Below the pieces are notes generated by a model. It searched no databases and was not told the origin of the DNA. It saw only the letters and a program-made list of their open reading frames with translations. A stretch of DNA of 41,358 bases from a virus: positions 1 through 41,358 of IMG/VR virus record IMGVR_UViG_3300049911_000215; one strand, 5' to 3'. Every line of letters begins with the position of its first letter. Positions within the stretch are counted from its first letter, which is position 1. Positions 15,829 through 24,327 of this stretch are shown piece by piece. The position numbers were made by a program, and so were the translations under genes.

Positions 15829-17565
15829 ATGGCGACGATAGTTCAAGGGCTTGTGGCGCGCATGGGCTTCGACAACACGGCCTACAAGAAGGGGATGGGC
15901 GAAGTGCAGTCCATTGCTCACCGGACGGGAACAACCATCGGGTCCATCGGGCGCACCATGCGAAACGTCTTTGCGGGCTACGGGGCTTTTCGTCTTATGA
16001 AGGGGGCGATTTCCACAGCCTCACAGTTTGAACGGGGCATGGCAGAAGTTGCAACGGCAGTTGATACTTCTCAGGTGGATATGCGCGGGCTGAGCAAAGA
16101 GGTTCTCAATCTTGCGAAGTCGGTTGGCCTATCCCCGAGAGGATTGACGAAGGCATACAACCTGGCGGTGCAGTCCGGGATCAAGGCGGCGGATGCCACA
16201 GAGTTTGTGCGCGCATCTGCGAAGGCGGGGATCGCGGGATTCACGGACACTTCGGTCGCCGTTGATGTTCTTACTTCACTTCTCGCGTCCTACGCAGAGA
16301 CGACGGACAAGGCGACGAAGTACAGTGACATCATGTTTGAGACTGTCAGGCTCGGAAAAACCACCTTCCCTGAGTTAGCAAACACCGTCGGGCGTGTTGC
16401 TCCCATTGCCGCACAAATGAAGATTCCCTTCGAGCAAGTCGCTGCCGCGCTTAGTGCGATGACAATCAAGGGAATTGACACTGACGAGGCGGTGACAAGT
16501 CTGAGACAGATTCTCGTCGCCATTCTCAATCCAACATCGGAAGCGGCAAAGGTGGCGGCAGCATTGGGATTGCAGTTCAACGCGACCGCTCTGGCTTCAA
16601 AAGGAATGGCGCGGTTCATGCGCGAAGTGATGACCGCGACAAGGGGCAATGCAGAGCTTTTGGGGGGGCTATTTGGAAGCGTGCGGGCATTGTCAGGAAT
16701 CATGGCATCGTTCACGGGGGAGACGTTCGTAAAGCACTTGGCCTCCATGAATACGGCAGCCGGAGCGAGCGAAACGGCGTTGGCAAAGGTGAATGACACG
16801 CTGGGGAGGAAATTTGAGGAGGCGAAGGCGAGACTTGAGGTTGCTGCGATAGACCTGGCGACGAGGGTCTTTCCTACGCTGATAAAGGTTTTGCAAGATG
16901 TGAATCAAGCAATGGAGGGACCAATTGCCGCGAGGGAACCGATGGGCACTGCTGCGTATGAGAAAGAGCGGAAGCGGTATGAAGCGGGACTGTTGAGCTA
17001 TGCCATGCCGAAGATTCCGGGGATGGAACGGGAAAAGGCCGTCATTTCGGGCAAAGAAGGAATCTTGAAACGGGGTGCCCTGGGGGCCGCAAGTTGGATT
17101 CCCATCTACGGAAAGGAAATGCTTCAGGAGAGACAATTCATCGCCAGAGAGCGCCTGATGGCGGCGATTCCGTTTGACGTCGTGAAGCGTTACAGGGAGA
17201 CAGCGGGCGCCGCAGAATGGAAAACGATGCAGACTATAGCTGGCGCAGGCCGCGGCACAGCCGGACGGGCACTTACGGCTGGTTGGCAGTACGGAGTGGA
17301 CATAGGGCGGTTGCCCGCCTTGGGGCCGAAGTATCCCTGGGCGAAAACATTCGGGCAATCAGATTGGGCGACGGGGACAATGGGAAAGGGGATAACTGCC
17401 CCGCAAGAATGGGCAGCGAGAGCGGGACAACAGACTGTTGACGCGGTTGAATCCGTGGATACCCAAATAGGGAAGACGTTTGGTACCTTATCGCAGGTGC
17501 TTTACAGAATCACCAAACGACTGACCCAGATTGAGGACGACCTGCGAACGCAGAATGCGAGGTAA
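15829..17565 (+). CDS. Tail tape measure protein (TP901-like)
   Basis: A 578-aa protein. The N-terminal 60 residues are amphipathic, and from about 75 to 330 the sequence follows the TP901 / PhageMin_Tail pattern: VDMRGLSKEVLNLAKSVGLS, FVRASAKAGIAGFTD, TFPELANTVGRVAPIAAQM, KGIDTDEAVTSLRQIL and GGLFGSVRALSGIMA. Tape measures set tail length and are threaded inside the tube. By the rough rule of 0.15 nm per residue this predicts a short tail of under 90 nm. No peptidoglycan hydrolase domain is visible, which is notable because no lysozyme or amidase is seen elsewhere either. It begins immediately after the frameshift product's stop, with AGGAGA as ribosome site. Confidence 0.9.
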   Translation: MATIVQGLVARMGFDNTAYKKGMGEVQSIAHRTGTTIGSIGRTMRNVFAGYGAFRLMKGAISTASQFERGMAEVATAVDTSQVDMRGLSKEVLNLAKSVGLSPRGLTKAYNLAVQSGIKAADATEFVRASAKAGIAGFTDTSVAVDVLTSLLASYAETTDKATKYSDIMFETVRLGKTTFPELANTVGRVAPIAAQMKIPFEQVAAALSAMTIKGIDTDEAVTSLRQILVAILNPTSEAAKVAAALGLQFNATALASKGMARFMREVMTATRGNAELLGGLFGSVRALSGIMASFTGETFVKHLASMNTAAGASETALAKVNDTLGRKFEEAKARLEVAAIDLATRVFPTLIKVLQDVNQAMEGPIAAREPMGTAAYEKERKRYEAGLLSYAMPKIPGMEREKAVISGKEGILKRGALGAASWIPIYGKEMLQERQFIARERLMAAIPFDVVKRYRETAGAAEWKTMQTIAGAGRGTAGRALTAGWQYGVDIGRLPALGPKYPWAKTFGQSDWATGTMGKGITAPQEWAARAGQQTVDAVESVDTQIGKTFGTLSQVLYRITKRLTQIEDDLRTQNAR

Positions 17566-17568
17566 AGA

Positions 17569-17988
17569 ATGGCGGACATCACGGCAACGTATGAGAGTGT
17601 GAGCCTGGGCGACTATGTGGGGGATGAGTCCCGAAAGGACCTCACGTCCTGGATCAGTGTCAGCATCAACTCCGAAGTACAGACCGATGCGCCCTACGAT
17701 GAGTCCGGGCATTGGCGAATTATTCACGGACGGGCGGGAATGCTGACGACCATCCGGCTTACCTGCGTCAAGAAATCCCTCACTTCCTTTCTCGCGTCGG
17801 CGGGATACCTGATTACTCTGGCGAACAGTCTTGAGGCCAAACGTCAGGGTACTCTCACAATCACTGACGGCACAACGCCCTTGTCCTGGACGAATGCGAG
17901 CTTCCGGCATCTGGACCCTCAGAAGCTAACAGAACAAGGTTTGTTTTTCTCTATCGAATTCGAGGCTGGGAAGGGAACCACTGCGTGA
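17569..17988 (+). CDS. Tail protein next to the tape measure, unknown
   Basis: A 139-aa beta-rich protein without a clear family. It starts MADITATYESVSLGDYVG and contains WISVSINSEVQTD, GRAGMLTTIRLTC and FRHLDPQKLTEQGLFFSIEFEAG. The place directly after the tape measure is where distal tail or small baseplate proteins are usually coded, so a tail-tip role is likely. The stop overlaps the GTG start of the following large gene (GTGA). Confidence 0.6.
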   Translation: MADITATYESVSLGDYVGDESRKDLTSWISVSINSEVQTDAPYDESGHWRIIHGRAGMLTTIRLTCVKKSLTSFLASAGYLITLANSLEAKRQGTLTITDGTTPLSWTNASFRHLDPQKLTEQGLFFSIEFEAGKGTTA

Positions 17989-20573
17989 GTCTGTGGCTAA
18001 GGAAATGGGACCCGAGCACGGAAACGTGGGTCGAGGTACAGACCTGGCGGCCACAGGAACTTGTCACGAACGCAGGAATTGAAACAGCCAGCCCTCTCGG
18101 ATGGACTGGAGCGGGATTCAATGAAGGTGGGGGACCCGCAACGGGTTCTATTGCGAGAGACACTACGGAACACTTCGGCGGGGCGGCATCGCTGAAGGTC
18201 ACGCAGACCAATACCGTCGGATATTACTTCGCCAATCAGACTTGCATACTGGCGAATGCGCATTACACCGTCCGGGCGAAAATCAAAATCCAGACTGGGA
18301 ATGTGCCCTCCGTAAGGGCTTCTGTATTCCTGGGGGCTTTTTCCAACAATCTCACGCTGAATGCCAACCTCAACATCGTCGGCGAATGGCAGACGGTCGA
18401 GTGTTTTGACTGGTGCCCGGGGGCGGATGCGGGAGGAGCGCTCAACCTTGAGGTCAAGACGACCAGCGCGACGGACGCGGTTGTCTTTTTCGATGACATT
18501 AGCATCGTGCCGATGGGGAAGGAAAGCGATCTGAAACCGTTGCAACTGACCGTTGACGAGCAAGAGGGGCGGCGACTGACCCTCGAGGAAATCGTTGAGA
18601 AGTTCTACGACAACTCCTGGAATGCGGAGACAGAGTTGCAGTTGTGGGATGACGATCGGCTCATCTTCCAGGGGAAAATCGTTGACCCGGAGTGTGCCTG
18701 GGAAGGGGCACGCCGGATCACCTACATGGCAATCGGGCTGAAACTCATGCTATCGGAGATCGCCGTGAGATTCCCGGACACGGACACCGGGGAACTCCGG
18801 CGGGTGTACAACGCCCCCCGAGGAGACTTTGAATACGTCGCGGGCAGATATGAGAGAAGCGTCGGGCAGATCGCGGCGGACATCCTCGACACGATGGACT
18901 CGGAAATCCGCGAGGTGTTGAGGAAATCCAGCGGCAGGACTTACACGACCAACATCATGCAGATGACAGTGATCCCGCCGATGACGGAGTTCTCGTCAGA
19001 GAACGTGAAGGGCGCCCTCGACAAGGTAATGCAGTTCATCCCGGAGTGGGGCTGGCGGGTGAACCCGGCGTTCACGGAGATAGGATTCGGGGGGGATGGG
19101 TACGGGGACATTCCCTACGGTTCCCCGACGGAACGCATCATTGAGTTCTATCCCGTGACGAGCTCGCCTGTGAGAAAAGTGAGTCTCCTCAAGGAAGCGG
19201 AGACACAGTACGGTTTCGGTGAAGACGGATTCGGGGACATTGGTTTTGGGTCCCCTCCACCGCTGCCAAACGTGGACAAGATTCTCGGAATCAGTATCAG
19301 CGACTCGACGGAGATGTGCTACACGGCAGTGGAGCTCCAGGGGGATGACGAAATCGAGACGTATGCGATATGGAATCCGAACGATGAGGCGGGGTCCTAC
19401 ATCGAGCCGGACTGGGACGAGAATCTCGAACCAAGCTGGACTCTTACGAAAGCCTTCACGCCGGGGCTTGCCGGGACCTACGGGCGGGTGTTCCGATTCT
19501 TCAAACTGAAAGTGGGGACGTTCGCCTTTCCCGAAGGGGCCCGGGTTCTGCCGACGCGGGCGTTCGGGCAAGAGATTTGCCTGCTGACACATTTCAGTTT
19601 TGCCGAGGTGCAGAGTGTTGAATCGCTCAACGTGGCTATCCCCGGATCGGTAAGCCCGGACGGACACATTCGCCTGAACTCTCCGATATGGGAGTACAAT
19701 ACCCAGGGGCAGCCTTCCAGCGGATGCCGCTCGAAATACCTCTTGATGCGATTCATGCGGCGCGACTCCTCCTCAGCGGCAATGACAGTTCGGGTACCAG
19801 CGTCCAGTTATGAAGGCACGGCTTACAGCCTCCGGGGAAAGGAGCGATTGTTTACCTGGTACTGTGCAGCATGGAAACATCGGGACATCTACGGGGCGGC
19901 ATGGGAAATCCCGGCAGAGATAAAAGCGCATCTTCCCTATCCCTGGAATGGGGACGGTGTTTTGTACGATCCGTACCTGCAACTCCCGGACTGGTACGAT
20001 CCGGTCACGGGCACGGACGCTCTCGAGCTGATTGGCAAATCAGTGACCGTCAGCGGCGTAGGAAACTACACCATCCGCCGATACCTGGGGGATGCTCTGC
20101 TTCTGTGGAACTTCCCAGGGTGCGTTGCCGGCACGGTCTATCAGATTCATCTGGAAGACGACTCACCAAAAGTCACCACACTGGCGGAGCGTCTCCTCGA
20201 GCTGTTCAAGAACATTCGCTACCTGGGGCAGTTCACGGAGAGTTTCTTAGACTACGGATTCGACCTCGGCGACAGAATCGAGATCACGGACGGCAAGGCG
20301 CAGTGGGAAGACCTGACGAATCCTATGCGGGCGCCGGTCTATCGGGTCGAGTTCGACTTCCTTCGGCGGACAACGACCGTGTATCTGACTCCGCAAAGCA
20401 CGATCAGCCCGGATGAACTGGCGAGGCGACTATTTCGAGAGGATAGGACGCGGCTCTTTGAACTTGAGCACTTTACGACCACCGGACCCGGAATATCTCC
20501 AGAGACTAGCGGAGGACCGGGTGGCGAGCCGAATACGGACATAGACAAAACCGCGTTGAACATCTGGCTGTAG
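17985..20573 (+). CDS. Tail hub / baseplate candidate with carbohydrate-binding-like domain
   Basis: An 862-aa protein with a GTG start in a GTGA overlap. After a short N-terminal strand (LWLRKWDPSTETWVEVQTW), residues about 25-177 look like a CBM4/9-type jelly roll: LVTNAGIETASPLGW, HFGGAASLKVTQ, YTVRAKIKIQTG, and the closing VVFFDDISIVPMG. The rest (for example LTLEEIVEKFYDNSWNAETELQLW, then IAADILDTM) resembles a hub or baseplate component of the siphovirus tail tip. Two short related segments with GFGxDGxGDI-x-x-GSP occur at about 367-382 and 410-425. CBM4/9 folds bind linear glycans, so the protein may help in host polysaccharide recognition. Confidence 0.65.
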   Translation: MSLWLRKWDPSTETWVEVQTWRPQELVTNAGIETASPLGWTGAGFNEGGGPATGSIARDTTEHFGGAASLKVTQTNTVGYYFANQTCILANAHYTVRAKIKIQTGNVPSVRASVFLGAFSNNLTLNANLNIVGEWQTVECFDWCPGADAGGALNLEVKTTSATDAVVFFDDISIVPMGKESDLKPLQLTVDEQEGRRLTLEEIVEKFYDNSWNAETELQLWDDDRLIFQGKIVDPECAWEGARRITYMAIGLKLMLSEIAVRFPDTDTGELRRVYNAPRGDFEYVAGRYERSVGQIAADILDTMDSEIREVLRKSSGRTYTTNIMQMTVIPPMTEFSSENVKGALDKVMQFIPEWGWRVNPAFTEIGFGGDGYGDIPYGSPTERIIEFYPVTSSPVRKVSLLKEAETQYGFGEDGFGDIGFGSPPPLPNVDKILGISISDSTEMCYTAVELQGDDEIETYAIWNPNDEAGSYIEPDWDENLEPSWTLTKAFTPGLAGTYGRVFRFFKLKVGTFAFPEGARVLPTRAFGQEICLLTHFSFAEVQSVESLNVAIPGSVSPDGHIRLNSPIWEYNTQGQPSSGCRSKYLLMRFMRRDSSSAAMTVRVPASSYEGTAYSLRGKERLFTWYCAAWKHRDIYGAAWEIPAEIKAHLPYPWNGDGVLYDPYLQLPDWYDPVTGTDALELIGKSVTVSGVGNYTIRRYLGDALLLWNFPGCVAGTVYQIHLEDDSPKVTTLAERLLELFKNIRYLGQFTESFLDYGFDLGDRIEITDGKAQWEDLTNPMRAPVYRVEFDFLRRTTTVYLTPQSTISPDELARRLFREDRTRLFELEHFTTTGPGISPETSGGPGGEPNTDIDKTALNIWL

Positions 20574-20577
20574 CAAT

Positions 20578-22509
20578 ATGGCAGGAAAATGGACAAAAGG
20601 CAACTGGCCGAAGGGTGAACCGAAACTCGCGGCGATCGTCGAGGAGGCTGTTATGCAGCTCGTCGAGGTGCAGCGGTTCGCCTGGGGATACTACACCGGA
20701 CATGTCACCGCGGCGGGGGCCAACACGCTCACGGACGCGGACGCGAAATGGTTGTGGGGAGTCGGCACTGCTGGTCGCTGGGGAGTGAAGGACGTAGGAA
20801 CCTACTGGCGCGTGTACAACGTCGCCGTGCGGCACTGCATTGACCCTGTGAACCACATCTACGTCTGGGAGTGGCAGCCGATTTACAATCACACCGCGAA
20901 CACGTTGACATTATTCACCAATTGGAAGCGAGTGCCTGCCGTGGGGTCCCCCTATCTGATCACGCGCGAGACGCCCTGGGTCGCGTGGATGTGGGATGAG
21001 CCGATCAAGACACTGGCGACGGAAGGGGCGGACAAAGACACCATTCAACTTGCGGCGAATAAGAGAAGGACCTACCAGACCAACTACCACAGCATCGTCG
21101 AGAATCCCGGTTTCGGCGTCACGGGGCCCGGCTGGCTTCCTCAGATACGAGAGGGCAGTTTCGGATTGTTCGGCGGAAGACAGAAAGCTCACTTCTACGG
21201 AGGCAATACCGACAAAGTCTTTGAAACCGAAGTCGCGGGGGTGCCAGCGGCGAAGGGCGAATACCACGTGGACTATGCCCTCTGCCGCGTGACGATCTAC
21301 GAAAACTCGCAACGTCCCTCCGGCGTCAAAGCGAGGTACGCTTGCGGACTGTGGCCGCCAGGGTATCACGGGCAGGGCGACGAACTGACCGAGCACACCT
21401 TCAACGGCATCGAGGATTTCTACGGGGCATTGTGGCATTTCTCCGTCAAGGGGGACACGGACTCAGAGGGGGACTGGGCGCCTGGGTTGCCGAAACTCGG
21501 AAGCGCCTCTGGGAATCCAAGCGGCTTACTCAACCCCGTTGACACGTTCACGGAACTGAGAAGGGGAATTCAGGGTTTGTGCACGGCGGGAATGATTTGG
21601 GACCCGCTCACGTACAGCAAGTTCACGTTTGCCGGGCTTTACAACCGCGCGATGGGGGCCGGAAGCACATGGCAGGGGGACCTCTCTCGCGGGGTCGGCA
21701 GGGACATCCCAGAGGGGAGTTTACTCAACTATGGGCGGACGTGGGTCGTCTGCATCGGGGAAATCCTCAAGTGCTTGGAACAGATGCGATGGATCGTGAT
21801 CAAACCTCTTGACGTGACACCGAGCGTGTACGATGCAGAGACAGTATTCTGCCGCGTCGGGGACGATTGGGGCCCTGATTTTGCGACAGTAAAGGCCGCT
21901 ACCTATGCCGAATATCTCGCGGACGCATGGGGCGCAGGCAGTGGCATCGGGGTATCCGGACGAACATACGAGGACATGGGCATATACTACTGCTCAGAGA
22001 GCATGTACGGTTCGCCTGCTGATTATCCTGGCCGCTACGTGGTAGCCTTTGACACCCAGGACAGGAAGGATTTCGAGATTCAGGAGACCGCGGGCTATGG
22101 CGGGCCCATCGTGTGGTTGTTGCAATGGTGGTGTCCGGACGAATTCGAGTCCTTCAACATCCAGGTCTATCTCGCGGCGTGGAGTTACGACAACCCCCTC
22201 ACGGAGAGTTCCGGCGACACGCTGGCGATGTTCCGGATAGACGGGGTTGTGACAGACCACATCGAAATGGACGGCCCGCCAGGAGCTACCGTGAACATCT
22301 CCTGCGTACCAATCAACGCCGGAATCTGGCAGACGGACGCACCTATCGTGTTCCGTTTTCAGAGCACAAATGAGAGCGAGAACTTGATACCCGACCCCGT
22401 TGTGGGAACCGTTGTCTCTCGGGCGAAAGCCGTCATTGATACCGTTCTAATGGAAGCAATTCTCGCAGTACAACCGATCTTCACATTCACCTTTGGCACA
22501 CTGCCATAG
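20578..22509 (+). CDS. Large tail protein, unknown
   Basis: A 643-aa protein unusually rich in Trp, Gly and Tyr (for example WTKGNWPKGEP, VYNVAVRHCIDPVNHIYVWEW, then WLLQWWCPDEFESF). No membrane segment or known enzymatic motif is visible. It lies between the hub candidate and the fibre gene, so a baseplate or tail-tip role is the best guess. The ribosome site is weak; coupling with the preceding gene, which ends 4 nt upstream, is likely. Confidence 0.6.
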   Translation: MAGKWTKGNWPKGEPKLAAIVEEAVMQLVEVQRFAWGYYTGHVTAAGANTLTDADAKWLWGVGTAGRWGVKDVGTYWRVYNVAVRHCIDPVNHIYVWEWQPIYNHTANTLTLFTNWKRVPAVGSPYLITRETPWVAWMWDEPIKTLATEGADKDTIQLAANKRRTYQTNYHSIVENPGFGVTGPGWLPQIREGSFGLFGGRQKAHFYGGNTDKVFETEVAGVPAAKGEYHVDYALCRVTIYENSQRPSGVKARYACGLWPPGYHGQGDELTEHTFNGIEDFYGALWHFSVKGDTDSEGDWAPGLPKLGSASGNPSGLLNPVDTFTELRRGIQGLCTAGMIWDPLTYSKFTFAGLYNRAMGAGSTWQGDLSRGVGRDIPEGSLLNYGRTWVVCIGEILKCLEQMRWIVIKPLDVTPSVYDAETVFCRVGDDWGPDFATVKAATYAEYLADAWGAGSGIGVSGRTYEDMGIYYCSESMYGSPADYPGRYVVAFDTQDRKDFEIQETAGYGGPIVWLLQWWCPDEFESFNIQVYLAAWSYDNPLTESSGDTLAMFRIDGVVTDHIEMDGPPGATVNISCVPINAGIWQTDAPIVFRFQSTNESENLIPDPVVGTVVSRAKAVIDTVLMEAILAVQPIFTFTFGTLP

Positions 22510-22524
22510 AGGAGGCACAACATC

Positions 22525-23655
22525 ATGGGAACGAGCACACCGCAAATGGCATTATCAAAACCCACGAAGGGGGAGGCTGATTGGGACGACGATCTCAACA
22601 CCAACTGCGACAAAATTGACCCGCTGGGTGTGGATCACTACACCGGGGCGGCAGGAACGGGCTACCACAAAAACACCCTGCACGTCGGGGACGGAGCGGC
22701 CAGCGACAAGAGAATCAGCGCTGAGAATGATCACGCCAACAAACCGTACCTCGGCTTCGATGACGGGACCTCAAAATGGGTGTTCTCGAATGACGGCACA
22801 ACGGAACTCGAGGTCGCAAATCACGTCAAGATGGCCGATCTATGGGTCGTCTCTCAGCAGTCCGGGGACGACACGAACGGCGACGGGTCGTGGAACAAAC
22901 CCTATGCGACAATCTCGAAGGCCGTCACGGAAGCGGGGACAGGGGACGTGATTCTTGTGTTGCCCGGTGCCTATGCTCTCGGCGGGTCCACGCTGACAAT
23001 CAACAAGGTCGTGCATATCCTCGGACTCGGGCCCCGAGAGGGGGTAGTGATCAGCGGGACTGGTGCCACGTATGTATTTGATCTCCAAGCGGCGGCAACC
23101 CTTGAGGGTATTTACGTGCTGATGACCGGAAGCACCGGCGGCCAAATCGCCGTGCGGATCGGGGCCTACGGAGTCAGGATGCGGAATGTCGAGATCCGGA
23201 ACAATAGTACGGGAGCGAATTCACACGCCCTGCTCTGTGCTTTCGGAGCGAATACCGAAGTCGAAGATTGCGAGGTCTATGCGTACAATGGCTATGCCCT
23301 GAAACTCGCAATGGGGACAGAGACTGGCGGGGCGAAATTCCGTTTGTGCAAATTCACCTCGGGAACTTCCGTTGGGGTGTACCTCGCGGACACATACTGC
23401 CTCAACATGGTGTTTGATCGGTGCAATATCACCGGCGGAACCGGGACGTTCGGAATCCAACTTGCCGCAGTGATCACAGGGACAATCGTGAAATACTGCG
23501 TTGTGAAGGGAGGGGGTAGCGGCGCAGAGACCATCCACGTCTCGGAAGCCATGACGTTAGCGATTTTCTTCTGTGCCTTCAACGAGATTCTCGACACGGA
23601 CATCACAAACAGCATCGGGACTCCGTACAACGTCGTGGACGCGGACGTGACTTAA
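22525..23655 (+). CDS. Tail fibre / spike with parallel beta-helix
   Basis: A 376-aa protein. The first 60 residues (STPQMALSKPTKGEADWDDD, then NTNCDKIDPLG) resemble N-terminal attachment regions of phage fibres. From about 115 it turns into a right-handed beta-helix, a pectin-lyase-like fold: GDGSWNKPYATISKAVTEA (a common start), VILVLPGAYALGG, HILGLGPREGVVISGTG and successive rungs such as MRNVEIRNNSTG, VEDCEVYAYNGYALKL, MVFDRCNITGG and VKYCVVKGGGSG. This is the typical body of receptor-binding spikes, sometimes with depolymerase activity, but no catalytic residues can be picked out. The ribosome site GAGGAGG precedes the ATG. Confidence 0.8.
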   Translation: MGTSTPQMALSKPTKGEADWDDDLNTNCDKIDPLGVDHYTGAAGTGYHKNTLHVGDGAASDKRISAENDHANKPYLGFDDGTSKWVFSNDGTTELEVANHVKMADLWVVSQQSGDDTNGDGSWNKPYATISKAVTEAGTGDVILVLPGAYALGGSTLTINKVVHILGLGPREGVVISGTGATYVFDLQAAATLEGIYVLMTGSTGGQIAVRIGAYGVRMRNVEIRNNSTGANSHALLCAFGANTEVEDCEVYAYNGYALKLAMGTETGGAKFRLCKFTSGTSVGVYLADTYCLNMVFDRCNITGGTGTFGIQLAAVITGTIVKYCVVKGGGSGAETIHVSEAMTLAIFFCAFNEILDTDITNSIGTPYNVVDADVT

Positions 23656-23671
23656 TAGAAAGGCGGGTAAA

Positions 23672-23914
23672 TTGGGAACAGAAACTAAAATCATACGGAA
23701 TGGAGCCCTGACATTCGCGGTCCCGATGATTGTCATTCTCTCAGCCGCAGCCGCGATTTTGCTTTCGCATGAGCGAGCAATCGCAGACCTCCGAGCCTGC
23801 GACGGAGAACAGAAGGTTGAAATCCGCATGCTTTCGGAGAATGTGAATGAAATGCGGATAGATGTGAAAGAACTTCTTCGGCGCATTCCGCGCATCTCTG
23901 AAAATTCTCCTTGA
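23672..23914 (+). CDS. Membrane-anchored coiled-coil protein (XhlA-like candidate)
   Basis: An 80-aa protein beginning at TTG with AAAGGCGGG upstream. Residues 12-31 are a single membrane helix (ALTFAVPMIVILSAAAAILL), and 33-72 form an acidic/basic coiled coil with heptad hydrophobics (IADLRACDGEQKVEIRMLSE onward). Small proteins with this plan next to holins include XhlA-like hemolysin proteins, though the membrane helix is usually C-terminal there. A role in lysis is suggested by the holin-like gene downstream. The stop lies inside the -35 box of a promoter. Confidence 0.5.
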   Translation: MGTETKIIRNGALTFAVPMIVILSAAAAILLSHERAIADLRACDGEQKVEIRMLSENVNEMRIDVKELLRRIPRISENSP

Positions 23915-23940
23915 CAGGCGGAGGCGCGAGGTTGTATCAT
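23911..23940 (+). promoter_or_regulatory. Sigma-70-like promoter for the lysis/accessory region
   Basis: A perfect -35 box TTGACA (23911-23916), an 18-nt spacer and a -10 box TATCAT (23935-23940, 5 of 6 to consensus). It would start transcription near 23947 and drive the holin-like gene and the genes downstream independently of the late operon. Confidence 0.6.
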
Positions 23941-23941
23941 G

Positions 23942-24002
23942 AGCGCCGACAATTTAGAAACGAATCATGCCGAGCCTGTGATGCCAGATAACTGTCGGCG
24001 TT
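23942..24002 (+). other. Structured leader with a long-range stem, possible Cys-rich small ORF
   Basis: CGCCGACA (23944-23951) pairs perfectly with TGTCGGCG (23993-24000), extendable to 10 bp with a wobble, enclosing 41 nt. It lies at the predicted 5' end of the promoter's transcript. An ATG at 23939 preceded by GAGG would encode a 57-aa peptide with CRRCRFGC, overlapping the holin-like gene in another frame; since that ATG overlaps the -10 box, it could be read only from upstream transcripts. I favour a leader RNA over a peptide. Confidence 0.4.
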
Positions 24003-24045
24003 GCAGGTTCGGTTGTTTTTTGCGCGGGAAGAAGGAGACACGACA

Positions 24046-24243
24046 ATGGTTGAACAGAACGAATCTTGGTTCAAATCCAACGCAATGCAAATCAGTCTGC
24101 TGTTCTGCGTGACCGCGACGGTTTGGTTCCTGGGTGGACTCGCCTTTGGGCTGACTATTGATGACCTCAAGGTGGCGCTGGGCATTCTGATTGCCGGGCT
24201 GACGGGTGCCGGTATCCGTGTGGCAATGGGGAAACAGAAGTGA
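24046..24243 (+). CDS. Holin-like small membrane protein
   Basis: The chosen start is the ATG after GAAGGAGA; an in-frame TTG 45 nt upstream lacks a ribosome site. The 65-aa product has two hydrophobic helices (about 14-36 and 42-58) joined by a short acidic turn (TIDD) and a basic C-terminus (MGKQK), as in many small phage holins that form membrane holes to time lysis. It lies just after the tail genes and behind a dedicated promoter. Other small two-helix membrane proteins cannot be excluded. Confidence 0.6.
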   Translation: MVEQNESWFKSNAMQISLLFCVTATVWFLGGLAFGLTIDDLKVALGILIAGLTGAGIRVAMGKQK

Positions 24244-24247
24244 ACAA

Positions 24248-24305
24248 GAGGGAGGCCCTCTTGCCCAAGCCCTTCCTTCCGAGACACCGCAGCGGGGCCT
24301 CCCTC
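24248..24305 (+). other. Long inverted repeat between holin-like gene and next gene
   Basis: GAGGGAGGCCC (24248-24258) is the exact reverse complement of GGGCCTCCCTC (24295-24305): 11 bp, enclosing 36 nt. There is no T-tract, so it is not a clear intrinsic terminator. It ends 22 nt before the next start codon, close to the ribosome site (GGAGGAG), and could tune translation or stabilise the message. Confidence 0.5.
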
Positions 24306-24327
24306 CTATTCTGGAGGAGAACGAGAG

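Noticed and set aside
18996-19667. Reverse-strand 223-codon frame opposite the tail-hub gene
   Set aside because: Fully antisense to a continuous 862-codon gene and without a ribosome site or motif.
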